This document shows, one piece after another, positions 38,990-47,962 of a stretch of DNA of 64,000 bases. Positions within the stretch are counted from its first letter, which is position 1; every line of letters begins with the position of its first letter. The position numbers and the translations under genes were made by a program. This DNA is from Gluconobacter frateurii (GTDB lineage: Bacteria; Pseudomonadota; Alphaproteobacteria; Acetobacterales; Acetobacteraceae), in contig NZ_BEWN01000005.1 in NCBI RefSeq assembly GCF_002723955.1, forward strand, positions 62,001 to 126,000, given 5' to 3'. The notes under the pieces were generated by a model. That model saw only the letters and a program-made list of their open reading frames with translations. It searched no databases and had not been told where the DNA came from.

Positions 38990-40215
38990 TGTCTGACGTC
39001 CTGACGTCCACCGTCCCTGTCGTTACCATCCAGGACATCGAGAGCGCCCATGAGCGCATCGCGTCCACAGTGGTACGCACGCCGACGATTACCTGCCCCG
39101 CCCTGTCCCGTCTGACAGGCGCGGAAATTACGCTCAAGCTTGAGAATCTTCAGGCCATTGGCTCCTTCAAGGAGCGGGGTGCCGCCAACAAAATGGCGCT
39201 CCTGACGGCTGAAGAAAGGGCACGCGGCGTCATTACCGTTTCGGCAGGCAATCACGCGCAGGGTGTGGCCCGTCAGGCCAGTCTTCTCGGCATTGATGCG
39301 ACAATCGTCATGCCGCGCTTTACCCCGGCATCCAAAGTTGCGGCAACGCAGGCCTGGGGAGCGAATGTCGTTCTGGCTGGCGACGATTTTGCACAGGCCT
39401 GCGTCACAGCAGAAGAACTGCAGAAGACAGAAGGACGCGTTCTCGTCCATCCGTTCAATGATCCTGCTGTCATTGCCGGACAGGGCACGGCTGCTCTGGA
39501 ACTGCTTCAGGACGCCCCCCAGATCGACACGGTCGTTGTGCCGGTTGGTGGCGGTGGCTTGATTGGTGGCTTTGCAACCGTGATGGCGGCCTTACGACCG
39601 GACGTGGAAGTCATTGGTGTACAGGTCGAGGCCTATGCGTCCCTGGCTGCGTTCCCGACAGAGGGCGGCCCGACGCTCGGCGGCTCCACGATCGCGGAAG
39701 GCATTGCCGTCACCACGATGGGCGAACACTGCCTGAACGCATTCCGCAACCGGATTTCCAGAATTCTTGTGGTTAATGAACTTCAGGTCGAAAGCGCCAT
39801 CACAACGCTCGCCGAGAAAGCCAAACAGGTCTGCGAAGGTGCAGGCGCCACGGGACTGGCTGCCGTTATCGCCAATCCGGATCTGTTCAAGGGCCGCAAA
39901 GTCGCCCTTCCCCTCTCGGGCGGCAATATTAACGCCCGTATTCTGGCGAATACGATACTTCGCTCGCTCTTGCGGGACGGCCGGATCCTGCGTCTGATTT
40001 TCCAGATCCCTGACCGGCCCGGCATGCTGGCCGATATTTCCGCCCGGATCGGTAACTATGGCGGAAACATCATCGAAGTGTCCCATCACCGTCTGTTCGC
40101 GTCCCCATCCGTGCAAACGGCGGAACTGGTCGTCATGATTGAAGCCCGCGATACGGAACATGCAAAACAGATCGAGACGGATCTGTCCCGGCATTACATC
40201 GTACGCAGAGACTGA
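38989..40215 (+). CDS. ilvA: Threonine ammonia-lyase
   Basis: A 408-residue PLP enzyme converting threonine to 2-oxobutanoate and ammonia, the first step of isoleucine synthesis. PLP lysine 61 lies in SFKERGAANK; SAGNHAQGVA and the glycine-rich PVGGGGLIGG loop bind substrate and phosphate. A single C-terminal ACT-like domain (about 330-408, RILRLIFQIPDRPGMLADIS) suggests amino-acid regulation. The length matches the short (TdcB/IlvA2) type rather than the 514-residue E. coli IlvA with two ACT-like repeats. Coupled to greA. Confidence 0.93.
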   Translation: MSDVLTSTVPVVTIQDIESAHERIASTVVRTPTITCPALSRLTGAEITLKLENLQAIGSFKERGAANKMALLTAEERARGVITVSAGNHAQGVARQASLLGIDATIVMPRFTPASKVAATQAWGANVVLAGDDFAQACVTAEELQKTEGRVLVHPFNDPAVIAGQGTAALELLQDAPQIDTVVVPVGGGGLIGGFATVMAALRPDVEVIGVQVEAYASLAAFPTEGGPTLGGSTIAEGIAVTTMGEHCLNAFRNRISRILVVNELQVESAITTLAEKAKQVCEGAGATGLAAVIANPDLFKGRKVALPLSGGNINARILANTILRSLLRDGRILRLIFQIPDRPGMLADISARIGNYGGNIIEVSHHRLFASPSVQTAELVVMIEARDTEHAKQIETDLSRHYIVRRD

Positions 40216-40515
40216 GAAGTTTTCGCTGGTTTACAGCCCTTATTGGGCTGTCCCTAGCGGGCTGCACCAATCTTTCGGGCAATTCGAAAGCTTGGTAGAA
40301 GCCGGCTATATAGACGCCAGATATCCTCGTGATATCTTCGAACGGGGCGAAACAGCCAAGATGGAAGTTGCCTACGAGATCAGCAAAGCGGGCGTTTTCT
40401 CAAACTGTCACATCGTGCAGTCGAATGATCCTCACTTGAACGCATCGGCGCTGGCAGGAACGGCAAAAACATTGCCGTCCCCCACTACATCGAACACGAT
40501 GATTTCACGATTTAG
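40212..40515 (+). pseudogene. Frameshifted TonB-C-terminal-domain lipoprotein remnant
   Basis: No single open frame spans this stretch, but three frame segments read as one protein. From a CTG at 40212, overlapping the ilvA stop, the first frame gives RSFRWFTALIGLSLAGCTN, a lipoprotein signal with lipobox LAGC, before stopping at a TAG near 40300. A second frame gives YIDARYPRDIFERGETAKME, then VAYEISKAGVFSNCHIVQSN, the pattern of a TonB C-terminal domain. A third frame gives GKNIAVPHYIEHDDFTI and a TAG at 40513. So at least two frame disruptions separate the pieces. It could be a dead gene or sequencing errors. Confidence 0.65.
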
Positions 40516-40524
40516 AGCAACCGT

Positions 40525-40812
40525 TCAAACACCCTCTACAATAACAACATTGTAGGACGCTGCTTTCCAGCGGTGCTTCGCGGCAGCCTGATACTCCGGG
40601 CTGTCGTACCAGGCACGAGCAGATGCGATATCCGGAAATTCGATAATGACAACACCGTCCGGCTCAATACCTTCAAGCTTTTCCTGCTTTCCATAAGCAG
40701 CCAGAATTTTGGCAGGATGGCCTTTAAAGGACTCCCCAACCGTATCTGAGTACGTTTGAAATTCAGCCGGATCTGTCAATTTATCGCGGATAAAAATAGC
40801 GTAGGCGGTCAT
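40525..40812 (-). CDS. DUF1330 domain-containing protein
   Basis: A 95-residue protein of the ferredoxin-like dimeric alpha/beta-barrel type (DUF1330). Typical parts: MTAYAIFIRDKLTDPAEFQ at the start, then VVIIEFPDIASARAWYDSPE and YQAAAKHR. The family has no established function; members resemble small monooxygenase or sensor-like folds. It is an isolated minus-strand gene, convergent with the TonB-like remnant and separated from upp by 96 nt. Confidence 0.9.
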   Translation of the reverse strand: MTAYAIFIRDKLTDPAEFQTYSDTVGESFKGHPAKILAAYGKQEKLEGIEPDGVVIIEFPDIASARAWYDSPEYQAAAKHRWKAASYNVVIVEGV

Positions 40813-40908
40813 GGATTAAACTCCCGAGAAAAGGGTGATGATCCATAACCGGCCACAAAACGGCATAACATTCAGCACACAAGCGCGTGTGCCGAATATT
40901 TGCATCTA

Positions 40909-41547
40909 TTAGCGTGTGCCGAACAGACGGTCGCCAGCATCTCCCAGACCCGGGACAATATAGCCGTGCTCGTCAAGTTTCTGATCCACACAACACGTCA
41001 CGACCTGCACATCCGGATGCAGCTCCGTCATGTGAGCAATTCCTTCCGGAGCGGCCAGAAGACAGGCGAAAACAGGCGCAATTGCTCCTGCTTCCTTAAC
41101 GCGCGTGACAGCGGCTGCGGCTGAATGGCCCGTTGCAAGCATCGGGTCCAGAACGATGCAGGTCCGCCCCGGAACGTCGCTCGGCATATTGAAGTAGTAT
41201 TCACTGACTTCCAGCGTCTCATGGTCCCGGCGAAGACCAATATGACCGACACGCGCAGACGGCACGAGATCCAGCATTCCATCCAAAAGGCCGTTGCCGG
41301 CACGCAGAATGGAGACAAAGCAGAGCTTCTTGCCGTCCAGTTCCTCACCTTCCATGAACCCGCTTGGTGCTTCGATCTGACGCGGCACAAGAGACAGATT
41401 ACGCGTGGCTTCATAAGCCAGAAGCAGGCTGAGCTCACGGGTCAGGCGACGAAAGCCCGCTGTGGATGTGTTCTTATCACGCAGACGGGTCAGCTTGTGG
41501 CGCACCAGCGGATGGTCGAGAACGATAGGCGGCAGCGCCTGACTCAT
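40909..41547 (-). CDS. upp: Uracil phosphoribosyltransferase
   Basis: A 212-residue salvage enzyme that makes UMP from uracil and PRPP. The PRPP-binding motif [15 protein letters not shown] is clear, as are [16 protein letters not shown] and the uracil-binding C-terminus ([20 protein letters not shown]). The ATG at 41547 has a GGAGAAAAAGT leader and overlaps the msrB stop (ATGA); the longer frame to 41598 was rejected. Confidence 0.96.
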   Translation of the reverse strand: MSQALPPIVLDHPLVRHKLTRLRDKNTSTAGFRRLTRELSLLLAYEATRNLSLVPRQIEAPSGFMEGEELDGKKLCFVSILRAGNGLLDGMLDLVPSARVGHIGLRRDHETLEVSEYYFNMPSDVPGRTCIVLDPMLATGHSAAAAVTRVKEAGAIAPVFACLLAAPEGIAHMTELHPDVQVVTCCVDQKLDEHGYIVPGLGDAGDRLFGTR

Positions 41548-41963
41548 ACTTTTTCTCCTGCGGCCGGCCGAAAATCGAGCGCCAGACCGTTCATGCAATA
41601 ACGTAGTCCCGTGGGTGGTGGCCCATCAGGAAAGACATGCCCCAGATGCCCCTGGCAGCTCGCACAGTGCACTTCCGTGCGAACCATTCCATGGCTCCCA
41701 TCCTGCGTCGTTTCAACCGCGCCTTCCAGCGGCTGGAAAAACGATGGCCATCCACTCCCGCTTTCGTATTTCGCCGCGGACGAAAACAGCTCACGGCCAC
41801 ACCCGGCACAAGCGTAAATTCCGGAACGTTTTTCGTCGTTCAGCGGACTGGAACCGGGATATTCGGTACCATGCTCCAGCAGAATACGGCGCTGTTCCGG
41901 GGTAAGGCCAACACCACATCCGCCACCATTGGCGCCCTTAACGGGACCGCAGCCTTGGGTCAT
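41544..41963 (-). CDS. msrB: Peptide methionine-(R)-sulfoxide reductase
   Basis: A 139-residue repair enzyme reducing methionine-R-sulfoxide. The zinc-binding cysteines are Cys52, Cys55, Cys100 and Cys103 ([19 protein letters not shown]), and the catalytic Cys123 lies in RYCMNGLAL. The extra N-terminal cysteines ([15 protein letters not shown]) are unusual and could be a metal or resolving pair. No signal peptide, so cytoplasmic. Translationally coupled to upp. Confidence 0.94.
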   Translation of the reverse strand: MTQGCGPVKGANGGGCGVGLTPEQRRILLEHGTEYPGSSPLNDEKRSGIYACAGCGRELFSSAAKYESGSGWPSFFQPLEGAVETTQDGSHGMVRTEVHCASCQGHLGHVFPDGPPPTGLRYCMNGLALDFRPAAGEKV

Positions 41964-42050
41964 GGTCAGTCTCCAGAAAATCTGAGGTTTTCAGTTCCCG
42001 ATATATGGAAGCCGCACACCCTTTTGTCACGCATATCTGGAGAGAAGGGC

Positions 42051-42075
42051 GAAACTTCTTGCCGCCTGCCCCGTT
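42051..42075 (+). promoter_or_regulatory. Possible EcfG-type general stress promoter of csbD
   Basis: GAAAC (42051-42055), 16 nt, then CGTT (42072-42075). This differs by one base from the alphaproteobacterial EcfG consensus GGAAC-N16/17-CGTT. It lies 37 nt upstream of csbD, a gene class that is commonly stress-induced. Tentative. Confidence 0.35.
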
Positions 42076-42111
42076 GAAATCCTGCAACTCTTTATTCAGG
42101 AGGAGATCACC

Positions 42112-42303
42112 ATGAGCTCCATCGAAGACAAACTCAAAGGCGCCACCAACAAGGTCGTAGGCAAGATCAAGGAAGAAGTTGGTCGCGTCACGAATGACGA
42201 GCAGCTTGAAGGCGAAGGTGTTGTGCAGAACCTCAAGGGCGAAGCACAGACCGCCAAGGGCGACGTCAAGGACACCGTCAAGAAGGGTATCGACAGGATC
42301 TGA
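42112..42303 (+). CDS. CsbD family stress-response protein
   Basis: A 63-residue, highly charged, all-helical protein. The CsbD pattern is complete: MSSIEDKLKGATNKVVGKIK, EEVGRVTNDEQLEGEG and GEAQTAKGDVKDTVKKG. The ribosome-binding site AGGAGGAG is strong. CsbD proteins accumulate in general stress, but their molecular function is not known. Stands alone, followed by a terminator. Confidence 0.95.
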   Translation: MSSIEDKLKGATNKVVGKIKEEVGRVTNDEQLEGEGVVQNLKGEAQTAKGDVKDTVKKGIDRI

Positions 42304-42328
42304 CTCTCACGTCACTGTCATGATACAG

Positions 42329-42362
42329 CAACGCCCGCCTCTTCGGCGGGCGTTCGCATTTT
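42329..42362 (+). terminator. Terminator of csbD
   Basis: AACGCCCGCC (42330-42339), loop TCTTC, GGCGGGCGTT (42345-42354), then CGCATTTT. A stable 10-bp stem 27 nt after the csbD stop; the T-run is short. Confidence 0.75.
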
Positions 42363-42422
42363 GGGGGAAAGGTGGCATACTGACGCCTATTCTTTCCTCC
42401 TTCTGCAAGACAGGAAACCGCC

Positions 42423-43961
42423 ATGTCCTCTACCGCTTCCTCACAACGCCGCCCCGTCATGCTCGTCATTCTGGACGGGTTCGGCTGGCGCGAGGAAAAC
42501 TCTGACAATGCGGTAAGACTGGCCAACACCCCGACTTTCGATACCCTGTGGGCAAAGTCCCCTCACGCCTTCCTTAAAACATGCGGCGAAGATGTCGGCC
42601 TGCCGGAAGGTCAGATGGGAAACTCGGAGGTTGGCCATCTCAATATCGGGGCTGGCCGTGTGGTGATGCAGGAACTGCCGCGCATCTCACGCAGCGCCCG
42701 CGATGGCTCTCTGGCCGAGAACACAGTCCTGAAAGAATTCATTCACGCCCTTAAGACGTCTGGCGGAACCTGCCATCTCATGGGCTTGATTTCTCCAGGT
42801 GGCGTACATGCCCACCAGGACCACGTTCTGGCACTCGCCAAAATCGTCAGCGCGGCCGGCGTTCCTGTTGCTCTGCACATCTTCAGTGATGGTCGTGATA
42901 CGGCTCCTCAGTCCGGTCAGGAGTATATTCCTGCCCTTCTTAAGGACCTCCCCGAAAGCGTGCAGGTCGCCACGATCAGCGGCCGCTATTACGCCATGGA
43001 CCGTGATCGCCGTTGGGAACGCGTCAAGCTAGCCATCGATGCAATCCGGGATGGCAAGGGCCCACATGCAGACGACGCCCTTTCCGTACTAAAAGCCAGC
43101 TACGCCGAAGACAAAGGGGATGAGTTCGTTATCCCAACAGTCCTTGGCGATTATGCAGGGATGAAAGACGGCGACGGCATCCTGTCCTGCAACTTCCGTG
43201 CAGATCGTATCCGCCAGCTTCTGGATGTTCTGGTTGTGCCAGATTTCGACGGTTACGAGAGTGGCCGGCGCATCAATTTCGCAGCGGTCAGCGGCATGAC
43301 GCGGTATTCAGACCACCTTGCCCCATACATGACTGTCCTCTTTCCAAAGATCCCGCTGGACGATCTGCTGGGAGACGTCGTGGCCAAGGCTGGCAAAGCC
43401 CAGCTTCGTATGGCCGAGACGGAAAAATTCCCGCATGTCACATACTTCCTGAATGGTGGCCGTGAAGTCCAGCTTCCGGGCGAAGAGCGTATCCTCGTTC
43501 CGTCTCCCAAGGTTGCGACCTACGATCTACAGCCGGAAATGTCTGCTCCCGAACTGACAGACCGTGCCGTGGAAGCCATTGAATCCGGCCGCTTTGACAT
43601 GATTATTCTGAACTTCGCCAACCCGGATATGGTCGGCCATACCGGCTCTCTCCCGGCAGCCATCAAAGCCTGCGAAACCGTTGATCAGGGTCTGGGTCGC
43701 ATCAACGACGCCATCACTCGCGCAGGCGGTACACTGATCGTTACGGCGGATCACGGTAACTGCGAGACCATGCGTGATCCGGAGACCGGCGGCGCTCATA
43801 CAGCGCATACACTCAACGTCGTCCCGGTCATTCTGGCTCACGCCGAGGGCAAAACCATCCATGACGGACGCCTCGCCGATCTGGCACCCACACTGCTTGC
43901 GCTGCTCGGCCTGCCCCAGCCCGCAGCCATGACAGGCATTTCCCTGCTTGAAAACGCCTGA
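42423..43961 (+). CDS. gpmI: 2,3-bisphosphoglycerate-independent phosphoglycerate mutase
   Basis: A 512-residue Mn-dependent enzyme interconverting 3- and 2-phosphoglycerate. The phosphatase-like domain has Asp18 (VILDGFGW) and the catalytic Ser68 (MGNSEVGHLNIGAGRVV). The C-terminal metal site includes NFANPDMVGHTGSLPAA and VTADHGNCETM. Full length. The gene overlaps the envC start by 14 nt. Confidence 0.97.
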   Translation: MSSTASSQRRPVMLVILDGFGWREENSDNAVRLANTPTFDTLWAKSPHAFLKTCGEDVGLPEGQMGNSEVGHLNIGAGRVVMQELPRISRSARDGSLAENTVLKEFIHALKTSGGTCHLMGLISPGGVHAHQDHVLALAKIVSAAGVPVALHIFSDGRDTAPQSGQEYIPALLKDLPESVQVATISGRYYAMDRDRRWERVKLAIDAIRDGKGPHADDALSVLKASYAEDKGDEFVIPTVLGDYAGMKDGDGILSCNFRADRIRQLLDVLVVPDFDGYESGRRINFAAVSGMTRYSDHLAPYMTVLFPKIPLDDLLGDVVAKAGKAQLRMAETEKFPHVTYFLNGGREVQLPGEERILVPSPKVATYDLQPEMSAPELTDRAVEAIESGRFDMIILNFANPDMVGHTGSLPAAIKACETVDQGLGRINDAITRAGGTLIVTADHGNCETMRDPETGGAHTAHTLNVVPVILAHAEGKTIHDGRLADLAPTLLALLGLPQPAAMTGISLLENA

Positions 43962-45237
43962 TCCAGCCAGAGTGCTGCCATTGGCTCTGGCGGTTACGCC
44001 ATGGCTGATGGCAGCCTCTCCGGCAGATCACGCCCATCATCGATCTGCCAGGCCTGCTCATCATTCATCCGCCCCAAGTGGCGGACAACAGGCCCTTGCG
44101 CGGGTGCAGGCAGCCCGAAAGGCTCTGGAAGCGCAACAGGCGCAGGAAGCCGCGACCTTACGGGCCAGACAGCAGGCGGCTACTCAGGCCCAGCAGAAAG
44201 CGCTTCAGGACAACGCCCGCAAGGTCGCATTCGCCGCGCAGACACGCACGGCTCAAACGGCTGTTCAAACTACCCGCTCCCGTATTGATACACTGAACGC
44301 AGAAATTGAAGATCTGACACAGAAGCAAACCAGCATCAGGCAGGATATCGCACACGAAAACGAAGCGTTGCAGCCCCTGCTGCCGGTCGCCGCGCGCCTG
44401 TCCATTGCTCCCGACGCGGCGCTCCTTGCCTCACCTTCCGCAGCGACAGACAGCGTGACAGCCCTGTCCATTCTCGGTGGCTTCTCGCGCCTGACCCAGC
44501 AACGCGCCGCGCACCTCCAGACAAAACAGGAAGAACTCCAGACAGTCGGAGACGCGCTTGATAGCCGTCAGAAAGAACTGGATGGTCTCCTGAAATCCCA
44601 GACGCATCAGCGAGATGTCGCAGCAGCCAGAACAAAGGTCGCTGCCCGCCAGGAAACAGTATCGGATCAAGCCGCGAAACGCGCTAAGTCCGCGGTCGCC
44701 GAAGCCATGAAAGCCTCCGCCGATCTTTCGGCCGAAATCGAGGCGATTGCTCGGCAGGAAGCACAGGCAAAGGCCGAACTTGAAGCCGAAGCCCGCGCGC
44801 TGGCAAAGCAGCATCAGATGGAGCAGGCCCGAAAAACAAGAGCACAGGCAAAGGCACTCTCTGCCGGAAATGGCGTTTCTTCCGGCAACGGACACGCGCC
44901 TGTGTCAGGACATATCGCCGTGAGATGGGGACAGGATACCGAGGCCGGCCCTTCCACCGGCATCACGTATGCTGCTGTGTCCTCAGCGTCGGTTCAGGCG
45001 CCCTGTAGCGGACGAATCGTCTTCTCGGGCCCTTTTCGCTCGTTCGGGCAGATGCTGATCCTCGATTGCGGACAGAATTATCGCTTTGTTCTTTCCGGCC
45101 TTGGCTCTTTGGGTGTTTCGAGCGGCCAAAGTGTCAGAAAAGCCGCCACACTTGGGCAAATGCCTGCCTCCGACGGGCTGCTCTTCGTCCAGTTGCGTCA
45201 CGGCGCACAGATCGTCAGTCCTGCTCCGTTTCTCTGA
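43948..45237 (+). CDS. envC: EnvC-like murein hydrolase activator
   Basis: A 429-residue exported coiled-coil protein that activates cell-division amidases. The N-terminus is a signal peptide (VLPLALAVTPWLMAA). Residues about 50-290 form a long coiled coil rich in Gln, Ala, Lys and Glu. The C-terminal LytM/M23-like domain (about 315-425) contains VSGHIAVRWGQDTEAGPSTG and QMLILDCGQNYRF, but the zinc ligands of active M23 peptidases are not obvious, as in other EnvC proteins. The TTG at 43948 overlaps gpmI; a GTG at 43972 is an alternative start. It lies in the widely conserved gpmI-envC-ctpA order. Confidence 0.9.
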   Translation: MKTPDPARVLPLALAVTPWLMAASPADHAHHRSARPAHHSSAPSGGQQALARVQAARKALEAQQAQEAATLRARQQAATQAQQKALQDNARKVAFAAQTRTAQTAVQTTRSRIDTLNAEIEDLTQKQTSIRQDIAHENEALQPLLPVAARLSIAPDAALLASPSAATDSVTALSILGGFSRLTQQRAAHLQTKQEELQTVGDALDSRQKELDGLLKSQTHQRDVAAARTKVAARQETVSDQAAKRAKSAVAEAMKASADLSAEIEAIARQEAQAKAELEAEARALAKQHQMEQARKTRAQAKALSAGNGVSSGNGHAPVSGHIAVRWGQDTEAGPSTGITYAAVSSASVQAPCSGRIVFSGPFRSFGQMLILDCGQNYRFVLSGLGSLGVSSGQSVRKAATLGQMPASDGLLFVQLRHGAQIVSPAPFL

Positions 45238-45361
45238 CCCTGTTTTCTGACAGAGCAGGACACTGTAAGCTCACGTCTTAACATTTCGGCAACCCGTTTC
45301 GCGCTAGTCCTGCACAGCAAGAGACGCCGGAAGCACGCCCGTTCCCGAGGATGGAGATCAC

Positions 45362-46825
45362 ATGAAGTTCCGTACTGGCCTGTTGCTGGGCACCGCCTTT
45401 CTGGCCGGACTGGCTGTCGGACCGGGCGCACTGCGTCTCGTCGGGTCCGCTGGCACTTTCCCTACCGCCGCCATCGCCCGCGACGTCTCCCATGACAACA
45501 GCGCTGAAACCGTTCGTCTCCTGACCCTCCTGGGTACGGTCATGGACGTTGTGAAGGCCGAATACGTTCATCCGGTGTCGGACAAGGACCTCATCAACAA
45601 TGCCCTGGATGGCATGGTTGGCGAACTCGATCCGCATTCGTCTTACATGACCGCCGCCCAGTTCAAGGACATGCAGACCGAAATTTCCGGCAAGTTCGGC
45701 GGTCTTGGCCTTCAGGTTCAGGCTGAGTCTGGTCATGTTCGCGTGGTGTCGCCGATTGATGGCACACCTGCTGCGCGCGCTGGTATCCAGACTGGTGATT
45801 TCATCACGATGGTTGACCACAAGAGCATTGATGGTCTGACGCTCGATCAGGCTGTTCGCAAGATGCGTGGCGATCCGGGAACATCCATCAGCCTGACCGT
45901 CGTCCGTCCCAAGACGGGCAAAACGCTGACCTTCGACATGAAGCGCGAAATCGTTCACGTCCAGATCGTCCGTTCCGCCCTGTACGGCAGCACGGCCTAC
46001 ATCCGTCTGACCGAATTCGATGACGATCTTGAAAGCGCAATGCACACGGCTTTTGACAAGCTGAAAGCAGAAGCCGCCAAGAGCCCTGCTCACAAGCTGA
46101 CCGGCGTGATCCTTGATCTGCGGTCGAACCCTGGTGGCAAGCTCGATCAGGCCATCGCCGTCTCCGATGATTTCATCAAGGAAGGCGAGATCGTCTCCAT
46201 CCGCGGTCGTCATCCGGAGAACAATCAGCGCTGGGATGCTCGGGGAACGGATATCACCAATGGTCTGCCTATCGTCGTGCTGACGAATGGCGGCTCGGCT
46301 TCAGCCAGCGAAATCGTAGCCGGTGCTCTGAAAGATCATCGTCGTGCAGTCATTCTTGGCGAAAAGACGTTCGGCAAGGGTTCCGTCCAGACGCTGATCC
46401 CGATTGGGGATCAGGGGGCTGTTCGCCTGACAACGGCCCGTTACTACACACCATCTGGCCGTTCCATTCAGGGACTTGGCATCACACCGGACATCGCCGT
46501 TGCGGAAACCAAGGACGATGATGGCTACGGCTATCGTGAGGCCGATCTGTCCCATATCCTGACGAATGTGGGAGGCAATCGCACGGCTGAGACGGCTCGC
46601 ACGGATCTTCCGGAGATTTCCAAGTCCATTCCCAAGGCTCCCCCGGCAGACTGGCCGAAGTTTGACCTGACGAAACCCGCAACGGATTTCCAGCTTCAGC
46701 AGGCAATCAAGGTCGTGAATGCCATGGCAGGAATTTCGAACCCGGCCCCTGCGGTTGAACAGGCAACCGAGGTCAAGGCCCCGCCGTCTGACAAGAAGCC
46801 CACGCCGCCAACCCCGGCGCACTAA
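45362..46825 (+). CDS. ctpA: Carboxyl-terminal processing protease (S41)
   Basis: A 487-residue periplasmic protease. Signal anchor at 1-25 (LLLGTAFLAGLAVGPG). Then the cap region, a PDZ domain about 90-180 (FGGLGLQVQAESGHVRV, AGIQTGDFITMVD) and the S41 catalytic domain with Ser314 (NGGSASASEIVAG) and Lys339 (EKTFGKGSVQTL). A C-terminal extension of about 100 residues ends in Pro/Lys repeats. Preceded by a GGATGGAGATCAC ribosome-binding site. In this family CtpA trims envelope proteins and peptidoglycan hydrolases; here it follows envC. Confidence 0.95.
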   Translation: MKFRTGLLLGTAFLAGLAVGPGALRLVGSAGTFPTAAIARDVSHDNSAETVRLLTLLGTVMDVVKAEYVHPVSDKDLINNALDGMVGELDPHSSYMTAAQFKDMQTEISGKFGGLGLQVQAESGHVRVVSPIDGTPAARAGIQTGDFITMVDHKSIDGLTLDQAVRKMRGDPGTSISLTVVRPKTGKTLTFDMKREIVHVQIVRSALYGSTAYIRLTEFDDDLESAMHTAFDKLKAEAAKSPAHKLTGVILDLRSNPGGKLDQAIAVSDDFIKEGEIVSIRGRHPENNQRWDARGTDITNGLPIVVLTNGGSASASEIVAGALKDHRRAVILGEKTFGKGSVQTLIPIGDQGAVRLTTARYYTPSGRSIQGLGITPDIAVAETKDDDGYGYREADLSHILTNVGGNRTAETARTDLPEISKSIPKAPPADWPKFDLTKPATDFQLQQAIKVVNAMAGISNPAPAVEQATEVKAPPSDKKPTPPTPAH

Positions 46826-46855
46826 CCCCTACTTCCCAGAAGGACAGTCCAGATC

Positions 46856-47962
46856 GTGCAGAACCGTCCCGCTCCATCCCGCTCCCCCGGGCTTTGGAGC
46901 CGTCTTCCCGTTATCGGACGCCTTCTGGTCGCGTTCTGGGGTCTTGTTCTTGTAGGCGGTACGACAGCAGCTCTGATGCTCCGGCATCAGAGCCAGTCTT
47001 CCACGCCCCGCGTCACAGCGCAGAACAAACCTCTTGCACCCATTGCTCATCAACCGGATGCGGTGGCCGTCAATCATTCAACGCGCCAGCTTATGCCGGC
47101 AGCACAGCAGATTGCAGCAGCCCCTAAAGCTGTTCCTGTCACTGTACCGGCACCTCCAGCACCGGCATTCAAATCTCCGCAGATGCCTCCACCTATTGCA
47201 CAGCCCCCTGCGATTGACCTGAGTTCGATCACGGCATCAGGCAAGACGGCTCTTGCCATCGTCTTGCAGGGCTTTGGCTATTCAGATGCCATGACCTACG
47301 ATGTGCTTTCACGCATTCCAGCCCCGGTCGCGGTTGGCGTCTCGCCTTATATTGGCAATCTGCCGGATGTCCTGGCACGCGCCCACGCAGCCCATCGAGA
47401 AATCTTTGTCACACTTCCGATGCAGAGTGCACATCCGGAGACGGTCGATGAAGGCCCTCATGCGCTAGGCAACGGCAACTCCGAAGCCGATGATCGTCGC
47501 GAACTGGACTGGTGCCTGTCCCGAGCCCAAGGTGCGACGGGCCTTACGGATACTTCGGAAGCCGGAGACAGCCAGCCCGGCGGCGGATATGCCACCACTC
47601 CGGGCTTTCATCCGATTGAAGACATCATCGCCAGCCATGGCCTGCTCTACCTCAGCGGATCATCCCAGGAAGACCGTCATATCCGTGGCATGACTGCGAC
47701 GGCATGGATCAACGGTGACACCGATGCCGCAACGCTTGATGCAAAGCTTGCCACACTGCTTCCGGAGGGCGCAAAGCCGACCCACATTCTGTTGATGGTT
47801 GGCCCACTGACACCGGTCGCAATCGATCGTCTCGCGACCTGGCTCAGTGGCCCCGCTACAAACCGCTTCGTTCTCGTTCCACCTTCCGCGCTGGCAGATA
47901 ATGGCGCAACGGAGGAGCAGGCCGCGGCTCAGCCCAAAGACATTCAGACGGCTCCCCTATGA
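46856..47962 (+). CDS. Divergent polysaccharide deacetylase family protein
   Basis: A 368-residue protein with an N-terminal membrane anchor (about 26-44, LLVAFWGLVLVGGTTAALML), a Pro/Ala-rich linker and a C-terminal domain of the divergent polysaccharide deacetylase family (COG2861). Recognisable parts are ALAIVLQGFGYSDAM, VAVGVSPYIGNLPDVLARAH, FVTLPMQSAHPE and HGLLYLSGSSQEDR. Most family members have IDDLG where this one has LQGFG, so a key acidic residue is missing. Usually found with envC and ctpA, suggesting a role in peptidoglycan turnover. GTG start at 46856. Confidence 0.88.
   Translation: MQNRPAPSRSPGLWSRLPVIGRLLVAFWGLVLVGGTTAALMLRHQSQSSTPRVTAQNKPLAPIAHQPDAVAVNHSTRQLMPAAQQIAAAPKAVPVTVPAPPAPAFKSPQMPPPIAQPPAIDLSSITASGKTALAIVLQGFGYSDAMTYDVLSRIPAPVAVGVSPYIGNLPDVLARAHAAHREIFVTLPMQSAHPETVDEGPHALGNGNSEADDRRELDWCLSRAQGATGLTDTSEAGDSQPGGGYATTPGFHPIEDIIASHGLLYLSGSSQEDRHIRGMTATAWINGDTDAATLDAKLATLLPEGAKPTHILLMVGPLTPVAIDRLATWLSGPATNRFVLVPPSALADNGATEEQAAAQPKDIQTAPL

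Noticed and set aside
40139-40555. Single plus-strand open frame of 138 codons after ilvA as an intact gene
   Set aside because: Its first 25 codons lie inside ilvA, it has no ribosome-binding site, and only its middle resembles a TonB domain; it is one segment of a frameshifted gene.
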